The position numbers and the translations under genes are program-made. Source: Phycisphaerae bacterium (GTDB lineage: Bacteria; Planctomycetota; Phycisphaerae; JAAYCJ01). Taken from it: a stretch of DNA of 5,291 nucleotides. This document shows, in pieces, positions 1 to 5,200 of the stretch (position 1 is the first letter of the stretch; every line of letters starts with the position of its first letter). Below the pieces are notes generated by a model. That model did not search any database. It saw nothing but the letters and a program-made list of their open reading frames with translations, and had not been told where the DNA came from. Location of the stretch: positions 1 through 5,291 of the forward strand of contig JAAZAW010000305.1 of assembly GCA_012514125.1 (NCBI GenBank), read 5' to 3'.

Positions 1-2
1 AA

Positions 3-1340
3 AATGTCGCGGTCATGGACGAACCTGAAGTTCCCGAACGTGAACTTGAAACACCCGAAGAACGATATGATCAAGCCAAACGGTCCGACATGAAACTTTC
101 CGACCTGCAGAAAATGACCGTCGCGAACCTTCATCATCTGGCCCGTGAACAGGGATTGGCGGAATATACCGGTCTTAAGAAACAGGAACTTATTTTCAAA
201 ATCCTGAAAGAGCATATCCAAAAGAACGGATTGATGTATGGCGAAGGCGTTCTGGAGATTTTACCCGACGGTTTTGGGTTTCTCCGCTCGCCCGACTATA
301 ACTATCTGCCCGGTCCGGACGATATCTATGTCTCACCGAGTCAGATCCGGCGTTTCGGTCTTCGCACCGGCTGCATCGTCGCAGGACAAATCCGCCCGCC
401 GAAGGAATCGGAAAAATATTTTGCCCTGCTGCGAGTCGAAGCGATCAACTTCGAAGACCCCGAAGTACTGACCGAAAAGGTTGTCTTCGAGGACCTGACA
501 CCGTTGCACCCCGAAGGCAGAATCATTCTGGAAACGGAATCGAAAGAAATTCCCATGCGTGTGGTCGATCTGATCACCCCCATCGGCAGGGGCCAGCGTG
601 GTCTGATCGTCGCTCCGCCGAGAACCGGTAAAACCGTGCTTTTGCAAAAAATGGCCAACGCCATCAGCAAAAATCACCCGGAAGTGTACCTGATCATTCT
701 GCTCATCGACGAACGTCCTGAGGAAGTGACGGAAATGGAACGGGCCACCCAAGCGGAAGTCATCAGTTCGACCTTTGACGAACCGGCCTCACGTCACGTT
801 CAGGTGGCGGAAATGGTTATCGAAAAAGCCAAACGCCTGGTCGAATACGGCAAGGACGTCGTCATTCTGCTCGACTCGATCACACGACTGGCTCGAGCGT
901 ATAACACCGAAGTACCGCATTCCGGAAAGATTCTGACCGGTGGTGTGGACGCCAACGCCTTGCAGAAACCCAAAAAATTCTTCGGCGCCGCTCGAAATAT
1001 CGAAGAAGGCGGATCGCTGACGATCATCGCTACCGCGCTGATCGATACAGGCTCGAAGATGGATGAAGTTATTTTCGAAGAGTTCAAGGGCACGGGCAAC
1101 ATGGAATTGCACCTGGATCGCCGGCTGGTCGAACGCCGAATCTGGCCCGCCATCAACATGCCTGCCAGCGGAACCCGCAAAGAGGAACTGCTGCTGGACC
1201 CGAAGGAACTGGAACTGGTCTATCGTCTGCGTCGCGTCCTGGCCGATATGAACGTGACCGAAGCGATGGAACTGTTACGATCACGACTCGAAAAAGTCAA
1301 ATCCAACGTCGAATTCCTGATGTCGATGAAACTCGATTAA
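3..1340 (+). CDS. rho: Transcription termination factor Rho (5' end probably beyond the window)
   Basis: Rho is a homohexameric RNA-dependent ATPase and helicase that releases nascent RNA from RNA polymerase in the cytoplasm. Numbering from the ATG at 15 gives 441 residues. The Rho_N helical domain spans about 26-70. The cold-shock RNA-binding domain spans about 74-145, with primary-site aromatics F87 and F89 in DGFGFLR. The RecA-like ATPase domain starts near 165: P-loop APPRTGKT (200-207), catalytic E233 in DERPEEVTEM, Walker B LLDSITRL with D287, Q-loop region LTGGVDANAL, GAARNIEEGG, R-loop K348 in DTGSKMDEV, and arginine-finger residues R375 and R388. These align without gaps to remembered E. 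coli Rho from the P-loop on, at a constant offset of 22. The E. coli start corresponds to M26 here, so at least 25 acidic, charged residues are extra. The frame is open to the window edge and no Shine-Dalgarno precedes the ATG at 15, so the true start may lie upstream. TAA stop, then an intrinsic terminator. Confidence 0.97.
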   Translation, partial: NVAVMDEPEVPERELETPEERYDQAKRSDMKLSDLQKMTVANLHHLAREQGLAEYTGLKKQELIFKILKEHIQKNGLMYGEGVLEILPDGFGFLRSPDYNYLPGPDDIYVSPSQIRRFGLRTGCIVAGQIRPPKESEKYFALLRVEAINFEDPEVLTEKVVFEDLTPLHPEGRIILETESKEIPMRVVDLITPIGRGQRGLIVAPPRTGKTVLLQKMANAISKNHPEVYLIILLIDERPEEVTEMERATQAEVISSTFDEPASRHVQVAEMVIEKAKRLVEYGKDVVILLDSITRLARAYNTEVPHSGKILTGGVDANALQKPKKFFGAARNIEEGGSLTIIATALIDTGSKMDEVIFEEFKGTGNMELHLDRRLVERRIWPAINMPASGTRKEELLLDPKELELVYRLRRVLADMNVTEAMELLRSRLEKVKSNVEFLMSMKLD

Positions 1341-1370
1341 TCCAAGTTTCACATAACATCATAACCTCAA

Positions 1371-1397
1371 GGGCGAACATCCTGTTCGCCCTTTTTT
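1371..1397 (+). terminator. Intrinsic terminator after rho
   Basis: A perfect 9-bp stem, GGGCGAACA (1371-1379) with TGTTCGCCC (1383-1391), closes a 3-nt TCC loop and is followed at once by six T (1392-1397). It lies 30 bases after the rho stop codon. This is the classic Rho-independent form. It should isolate rho transcription from the flagellin gene. The opposite strand lacks a comparable T-tract, so it appears to act in one direction. Confidence 0.93.
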
Positions 1398-1660
1398 ATT
1401 AGGCACTTTTGATTAATAGTTCGTAGTTTCGGACCCTGAGTCCCTCGAAGGTCCGGGTACAACAGTTTCTCCTCTTGCTCACGAATCAAACATTATCGGG
1501 CTATATTTCAGTCTAAATAATTTTTTCTGAAATTCTTCCCTTGCTATACCAATGGCTGATAAAAATCTCAATAAAATATCACCAATTCACTTTTTATATT
1601 CTCTATTCTTCGTTTCAAACACCAGACCGACCCAAAACCTTCTACGCAATATTACCCGGT
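1398..1660. other. Gene-free AT-rich spacer upstream of the flagellin promoter
   Basis: I find no supported gene here on either strand. The short frames present have no family resemblance, and the plus-strand one (1552-1740) lacks a ribosome-binding site and runs through the sigma-28 promoter candidates. The only structure I see is a hairpin at 1430-1455: CGGACC pairs with GGTCCG around a 14-nt loop, and two G-U pairs could extend it. From about 1495 on, the sequence is strongly AT-rich, as often seen upstream of highly expressed bacterial genes. Confidence 0.6.
1430..1455. repeat. Inverted repeat in the rho-flagellin spacer, function unknown
   Basis: CGGACC (1430-1435) is the perfect reverse complement of GGTCCG (1450-1455), with a 14-nt loop. 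An alternative inner pairing of GGAC (1431-1434) with GTCC (1440-1443) is possible. No T-tract follows on the plus strand, so it is not a standard terminator. It stands out as GC-rich within an AT-rich spacer. It could be an intergenic repeat copy or chance; one copy cannot decide. Confidence 0.3.
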
Positions 1661-1661
1661 C

Positions 1662-1688
1662 TAAAGTTCACCTAAAGGAATTCGATGA
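1662..1688 (+). promoter_or_regulatory. Sigma-28 (FliA/SigD-type) promoter candidate, distal
   Basis: TAAAGTTC at 1662-1669, an 11-nt spacer, then TTCGATGA at 1681-1688. Against the E. coli flagellar consensus TAAAGTTT-N11-GCCGATAA the upstream element matches 7 of 8, the downstream element 5 of 8, and the spacing is exact. Placement before a flagellin gene is where a sigma-28 promoter is expected. It overlaps a second candidate 11 bp downstream. Confidence 0.55.
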
Positions 1689-1699
1689 AAGACCGATGA
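1673..1699 (+). promoter_or_regulatory. Sigma-28 promoter candidate, proximal
   Basis: TAAAGGAA at 1673-1680, an 11-nt spacer, then ACCGATGA at 1692-1699. The downstream element matches GCCGATAA at 6 of 8 positions, including the CCGAT core. The upstream element keeps TAAAG but not the TTT. The spacing is again exact. Transcription would begin near 1703-1707, giving a leader of about 135 nt that includes all of the structured region before the flagellin start. I favour this one slightly for its better -10 element. Confidence 0.6.
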
Positions 1700-1713
1700 T
1701 TAAAGCGGCAAGT

Positions 1714-1806
1714 GGTAGCAAACACTGGACGGCTACCTAAAAAGGTAAAGGCTATGGTTTTGCAAAATAAACCATGGAAATTTAAAACAAAATAAAATCG
1801 TCCAGT
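1714..1806 (+). promoter_or_regulatory. Structured 5' leader of flagellin mRNA (candidate pseudoknot)
   Basis: Three pairings are visible by eye. Stem 1 is GGTAGC (1714-1719) with GCTACC (1732-1737). Stem 2 is ACTGGACG (1724-1731) with CGTCCAGT (1799-1806), 8 perfect pairs plus a possible G-U (1732/1798). Hairpin 3 is CTATGGTTT (1752-1760) with AAACCATGG (1769-1777), with one G-U. The 5' strand of stem 2 lies in the stem 1 loop, directly beside the 3' strand of stem 1. This is the order of an H-type pseudoknot with a 4-nt first loop and a long A-rich last loop (1778-1798). A competing small hairpin, TACCT-AAAA-AGGTA (1734-1747), excludes stem 1 and would instead give a three-way junction closed by stem 2. 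I do not recognise a known riboswitch class. The pairings are seen; formation and function are inferred. Confidence 0.45.
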
Positions 1807-1812
1807 CCTGAA

Positions 1813-1830
1813 TCCTATATTATAGGGAGG
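1813..1830 (+). promoter_or_regulatory. Flagellin Shine-Dalgarno, partly within a small hairpin
   Basis: AGGGAGG (1824-1830) is a strong Shine-Dalgarno, 10 bases before the ATG at 1841, and fixes the flagellin start. CCTAT (1814-1818) can pair with ATAGG (1822-1826), extended by T1813-G1827, around a 3-nt ATT loop. That hairpin covers the first bases of the Shine-Dalgarno and leaves AGG free. It is AU-rich and weak, so it may tune rather than block translation. Confidence 0.7.
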
Positions 1831-1840
1831 TCAAGGCCAA

Positions 1841-3241
1841 ATGACTAGAATTAACACGAACGTTACGAGTATGATTTCATCGCGGGTGCTCAACACCCAG
1901 CAGAACGCCATGACCAAATCGCTTCAGCGATTGAGTACAGGTCTGCGTATCAACAGCGGTGCGGATGATCCGGCCGGTTTGATCGCATCCGAAGTACTCC
2001 GTGGTGAGCAGACGGCACTGAAAGCCGCCATCGCCAACGGTCAGCGAGCGTCCAACGTCATTTCGACCGCGGAAGGCGCGCTGAGCGAAGTATCGAGTCT
2101 GTTGTCACAGTTGGAAGAGGCGATCAGTTCCGCCGCCAATACTTCCGGGCAGAGTTCGGACGAAATCGCCGCCAAGCAGTTGCAGGTGGACTCGATTCTA
2201 TCGACCATCAACCGTATTGCCAACAGTACCGATTTCGAAGGCATCAAGTTGCTCAACGGATCACTGGACTATAAGACCAGTGGCACCGCCGCAACCAGTG
2301 CGTTCGACAATGTCACCATCAAAGCCGCCACGCTCGCTGACGGCGCCAAGATGAACGTGACCGTAGAAGTTTACGGTTCGGCCCAACTGGCTTCCATTAA
2401 TGGAAAAGCATCATCCATGTCTGCCAACAATACACTGCAGATTACCGGTAAATATGGTACGCAGGTATTCAGTTTCGCCGCCGGCACAACCGCAGATCAG
2501 GTTGTCGCGGCAGTGAAAGACTCCAGCACTCTGACCGGTGTTTCCGCGTATAAAAACTCCGCGGGCAACGCCGTGTTCACCAGTACGGAATATGGCAGCG
2601 ACGCCTTTGTCACCGTTGATACCATCAGCGGAACCTATGCCCTTAACACAACCGATACCGGTGTGGATGCCAAGGTCCGAATCAATGGTCAGGACGCCAC
2701 CGCCAAGGGTCTGACCGCGAGTATCAATACCAATACGTTGTCGATGGACCTGACGATGAAGACTGCTGTAGGTACCGCAACTGGAACCAAGAGCTTCTAC
2801 GTCACCGGCGGCGGTGCAACGTTCTCGCTGGCAGCCGATGTCATGACCGGGCGAACCAGTATCGGTATCGAATCTGTCACCACAGGCTCGCTGGGCAGTG
2901 CGACCGAAGGCAAGATCAGTTCACTGGCTGACGGCCAGGCGAATTCACTCTCCAGCGACAACTTTGGTAAGGCCCAGCGAATCGTCAAATCGGCCATCAA
3001 ACAGGTGGCTTCGTTGCGGGGACGTCTGGGTGCGTTCCAGAAGTTGACCATCGACAGTACCGTCAACAGTATGAACGTCGCTCTGGAAAACACCGCGGCA
3101 GCCGAATCGGCCATCCGCGATGCAGACTTCGCGACAGAAACCGCCAACATGACCCGTTCACAGATTCTGGTCCAGGCGGCAACCACCGTGCTCAAGCAGG
3201 CCAACTCAGCCCCGCAAATGGCATTGTCGCTGCTCCAGTAA
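1841..3241 (+). CDS. fliC: Flagellin, planctomycete type
   Basis: This is the subunit of the flagellar filament, exported unfolded by the flagellar type III system and assembled at the filament tip. It has 466 residues. The N-terminal D0/D1 helices span about 1-143 (RLSTGLRINSGADDPAGL at 30-47, STAEGALSEV, DFEGIKLLNG). A variable, mainly beta middle domain spans about 145-370, with a segment like the flagellin hook IN motif (ITGKYGTQVFSFAAGTT at 201-217) and RINGQDATAKGL at 280-291. The C-terminal D1/D0 helices span about 376-466 (LRGRLGAFQK, AAAESAIRDADFATETA, ILVQA, ending ALSLLQ). There is no cysteine or tryptophan, as is common in flagellins, and no signal peptide, as expected for this export route. 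The start is fixed by the N-terminus and a strong Shine-Dalgarno. The gene has its own sigma-28 promoter candidates and its own terminator, so it is probably monocistronic. It is probably one of several flagellin genes in the genome (inference). It is too long in the filament domains to be hook-associated FlgL. Confidence 0.97.
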   Translation: MTRINTNVTSMISSRVLNTQQNAMTKSLQRLSTGLRINSGADDPAGLIASEVLRGEQTALKAAIANGQRASNVISTAEGALSEVSSLLSQLEEAISSAANTSGQSSDEIAAKQLQVDSILSTINRIANSTDFEGIKLLNGSLDYKTSGTAATSAFDNVTIKAATLADGAKMNVTVEVYGSAQLASINGKASSMSANNTLQITGKYGTQVFSFAAGTTADQVVAAVKDSSTLTGVSAYKNSAGNAVFTSTEYGSDAFVTVDTISGTYALNTTDTGVDAKVRINGQDATAKGLTASINTNTLSMDLTMKTAVGTATGTKSFYVTGGGATFSLAADVMTGRTSIGIESVTTGSLGSATEGKISSLADGQANSLSSDNFGKAQRIVKSAIKQVASLRGRLGAFQKLTIDSTVNSMNVALENTAAAESAIRDADFATETANMTRSQILVQAATTVLKQANSAPQMALSLLQ

Positions 3242-3253
3242 GCAAAAGCGTGA

Positions 3254-3270
3254 ATCGGGAACCCCCCGAT
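3254..3270 (+). other. Small hairpin between flagellin stop and terminator
   Basis: ATCGGG (3254-3259) pairs with CCCGAT (3265-3270) around a 5-nt loop, 12 bases after the stop codon and 13 bases before the terminator stem. No T-tract follows, so it is not itself a terminator. It could help protect the 3' end of an abundant mRNA, or be chance. Confidence 0.35.
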
Positions 3271-3283
3271 GAACACACAACCC

Positions 3284-3322
3284 ACAGGCGAGGAAACAAC
3301 TTTCCTCGCCTGTTTCTTTATT
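3284..3322 (+). terminator. Intrinsic terminator after flagellin
   Basis: A perfect 13-bp stem, ACAGGCGAGGAAA (3284-3296) with TTTCCTCGCCTGT (3301-3313), closes a CAAC tetraloop and is followed by the T-rich tail TTCTTTATT (3314-3322). It lies 42 bases after the flagellin stop. The long stem with a somewhat interrupted U-tract predicts efficient termination and a stable mRNA 3' end. It also separates flagellin from the downstream gene. Confidence 0.92.
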
Positions 3323-3363
3323 CGTTTCGTTCGCCGTCATCCTCGCAAAGACAAAAAACCGGA

Positions 3364-3379
3364 AGCGGCGAAACCCGCT
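3364..3379. other. Short inverted repeat in the flagellin-asmA spacer
   Basis: AGCGG (3364-3368) and CCGCT (3375-3379) can pair around the loop CGAAAC. It is only 5 bp and is followed by the AT-rich stretch GAAAAATATTAATTG rather than a T-tract. It may be incidental; recorded for completeness. Confidence 0.2.
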
Positions 3380-3440
3380 GCGAAAAATATTAATTGAAAA
3401 CCGATCTGCCATATCCTGATGAATCATACAAATTTTAAAA

Positions 3441-3468
3441 TTTATTCTCACGCGGGGTTGGCTATAAT
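3441..3468 (+). promoter_or_regulatory. Sigma-70-type promoter candidate for the AsmA-like gene
   Basis: A perfect -10 hexamer TATAAT lies at 3463-3468. Sixteen bases upstream is a poor -35, TTTATT (3441-3446). The sequence before it (3429-3446) is almost all A/T and could act as an UP-like element. Predicted start near 3475, giving a leader of about 54 nt before the ATG at 3529. The site lies after the flagellin terminator, which supports separate transcription. The -10 is convincing; the -35 is not. Confidence 0.45.
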
Positions 3469-3528
3469 TATCCTGACGGACCCGGGGATAACCTGGTTGA
3501 TATCGAATATGACGAATCGAAAATAAAA

Positions 3529-5184
3529 ATGTCTGAATCCATAAACGAACCAAAAAAAAGACGTTGGGCTACTTTCCTTAAACGCCTGATTGTTGGACTG
3601 GCGATAATTGTAGCGCTATCGGTGATCGCCGCCAAAACGTTTTTTTTACCGACCTACCTCCAACAACAATTCGAACAGGCTCTGGGCGATTATTGGGACG
3701 GCACAGCTCAGATTCGCAAAATCGATCTGAACTTTTCCGGGCCGGTCGTTTTAAACCAAGTCACCCTGCTCGACCATACCCGGCAACGATGGATCTACAT
3801 CGACAAAATTCGACTTATTTTTTCCAATTGGCCAAGCCTTCATCCCGTCTTGACAACTATCGAAATCGACCAACCCGATATTCAACTTTATCAAGTCGAC
3901 GGAAAATTCACTCCACCCCTGAAAAAACCGGCTCCCTCCGACTCCGGCAATCTGCTTGCCCCCTACATCGATATTCGCAATATTACCGTTCGGGACTTTT
4001 CAATTTCCACCATCAACCAGGATGGTATGAAAAAAGACTGGAACGATATTCAAATTTCTGCTCGACGCCAGGGTGCGGCCTATAACGTCTTTCTGAGTAG
4101 AATCACCTATAACACCATCAGCAATCTGATGGTCAGCGGCACGATCGATCCAAATAATCTCGAAACACGTCTGTCGGTGGAACTCTCGCATCAGGCCCAG
4201 AGAGAACAAACCGCCCAACTCATCGCCGCGCTCGACATCCCAATCCTCCGTCAGGCCGAAGGAAAATTATTGGCCAGCATCGACATCAGTGGCCGACTCA
4301 ACGAACCTCAAAAACTCCAGTTCAACGGCGTGATCAATCTCAACGACTGGAACATCTCCGCTTTCCACAGCCTGGAGATCATCAACTTCAATACGGTCAT
4401 CAAAGCCTCCGGACGACGTTTCGATTTCGAACGCATCATCGCCCAAACAGTGGAAGGTTCACTTCAGGGTTCCTTCTACGCCGATCTGCCCATCAATCGA
4501 CCCATGGAATTCGGCGGAAAACTTTCCTTGGAAAAAGCCGACCTCGATAAACTGACCGACGCCATTACCGAACTACCGAAAATCACCCAAGGAACCGCCA
4601 CCGCTCATTACGCATTTTCCGTTTACAATACCGGCATCCAAAGCCTTAACGGCTTTGGAATGTTGTTCCTCGATAACGCACATCTGTGGAACCTGCCCGT
4701 CATCCTCCAACTCTTCGATCAATTCAAAATCAACCACCGGGACCCCTTGAGTACCTCCGATTTGATTTCCCTCTTCGCCATGAAAGGCCCAGAGACCATT
4801 TTCCAACACGCCATCCTGGCCAATGCCATCTCAGCCATCGAAATGGAACCCGGCGGAAAAGTCAACCTCCAAACCCAAAACATCGATATGTTCGTCATCG
4901 GCGTCCCGTTGAAAACACTGCGAAAAGTCATCGCCGCCATCCCCATCATCAAATTGATCATTCCGCTACGAGACAGATTCTCCAGGCTTCACCTGCGAGG
5001 ATACTGGTACGATCCTCCTGCCGCCCTCATCTTCAAGGAACCCTTCAAAAAAGTAAAACAAAACACGGAAAATGTCTTTGACACCATCTCCAAAACCGGA
5101 GGACAGTTCAGCGAACAAACCGTCAAACTCTTCAAAGGAATGTTTGACGAACTTTCACGGAAAAAAACCACCCCAACCCAATAA
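3529..5184 (+). CDS. AsmA-like inner-membrane-anchored periplasmic protein
   Basis: This 551-residue protein starts with a basic stretch (KKRRWATFLKR, 9-19), then one hydrophobic helix at about 20-39. This topology leaves a large periplasmic domain of beta-strand-rich sequence (about 58-460). It shows the recurring AsmA-type pattern: IRKIDLNFSGPVVLNQVTL near 62-80, IEIDQPDIQLYQ near 111-122, and VSGTIDPNNLETRL and IDISGRLNEPQKL repeats. Near the C-terminus, GFGMLFLDNAHLWNLPVILQL (about 375-395) and LHLRGYWYDPPAALIFKEPF (about 487-506) resemble the AsmA C-terminal region, with a hydrophobic stretch near 465-480. AsmA and TamB relatives are thought to bridge the periplasm and move phospholipids, or affect outer-membrane assembly. 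Whether this protein does so is inference. The ATG has no clear Shine-Dalgarno; the upstream frame stays open to 3439 but offers no ATG. It has its own promoter candidate and is convergent with the next gene. Family call fairly sure; specific role unknown. Confidence 0.75.
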   Translation: MSESINEPKKRRWATFLKRLIVGLAIIVALSVIAAKTFFLPTYLQQQFEQALGDYWDGTAQIRKIDLNFSGPVVLNQVTLLDHTRQRWIYIDKIRLIFSNWPSLHPVLTTIEIDQPDIQLYQVDGKFTPPLKKPAPSDSGNLLAPYIDIRNITVRDFSISTINQDGMKKDWNDIQISARRQGAAYNVFLSRITYNTISNLMVSGTIDPNNLETRLSVELSHQAQREQTAQLIAALDIPILRQAEGKLLASIDISGRLNEPQKLQFNGVINLNDWNISAFHSLEIINFNTVIKASGRRFDFERIIAQTVEGSLQGSFYADLPINRPMEFGGKLSLEKADLDKLTDAITELPKITQGTATAHYAFSVYNTGIQSLNGFGMLFLDNAHLWNLPVILQLFDQFKINHRDPLSTSDLISLFAMKGPETIFQHAILANAISAIEMEPGGKVNLQTQNIDMFVIGVPLKTLRKVIAAIPIIKLIIPLRDRFSRLHLRGYWYDPPAALIFKEPFKKVKQNTENVFDTISKTGGQFSEQTVKLFKGMFDELSRKKTTPTQ

Positions 5185-5200
5185 CTCCCCCCAATGTCTT

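Noticed and set aside
333..752. Minus-strand open frames inside rho, flagellin and the AsmA-like gene
   Set aside because: These are antisense shadows of well-supported coding regions, without their own ribosome-binding sites or family features.
1367..1462. 31-codon minus-strand frame from a TTG start with a good AGAGGAG 6 bases upstream
   Set aside because: Its 3' end lies in the rho terminator stem and its start region in the 1430-1455 hairpin. No recognisable protein features. The Shine-Dalgarno match is probably chance in a CT-rich stretch.
1552..1740. 62-codon plus-strand open frame between rho and flagellin
   Set aside because: No Shine-Dalgarno before its ATG, no family resemblance, composition that just reflects AT-rich DNA, and it runs through both sigma-28 promoter candidates into the leader structure.
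1705..1800. Cyclic di-GMP (GEMM-I) riboswitch in the flagellin leader
   Set aside because: GGCAA and GGACG fragments recall the GEMM core, but the full CAAACC and GACGCAAAGCC blocks and the tetraloop-receptor arrangement are missing. The visible pairings form a different topology.
1815..1824. TATATT/TATTAT as a sigma-70 -10 element just before the flagellin
   Set aside because: No -35 at the right distance, and a start there would leave almost no room before the Shine-Dalgarno. The AT bases are better explained by the small hairpin.
1398..1840. Sigma-54 promoter upstream of flagellin
   Set aside because: I looked for GG-N10-GC with a TGGCAC/TTGC context. GGCAC at 1402-1406 has no GC at the required distance, and no other site fits.
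3439..3528. Upstream extension of the AsmA-like frame to 3439
   Set aside because: The frame is open, but there is no ATG or Shine-Dalgarno in it, it covers the TATAAT promoter element, and the protein starts naturally at 3529 with a basic stretch and membrane anchor.
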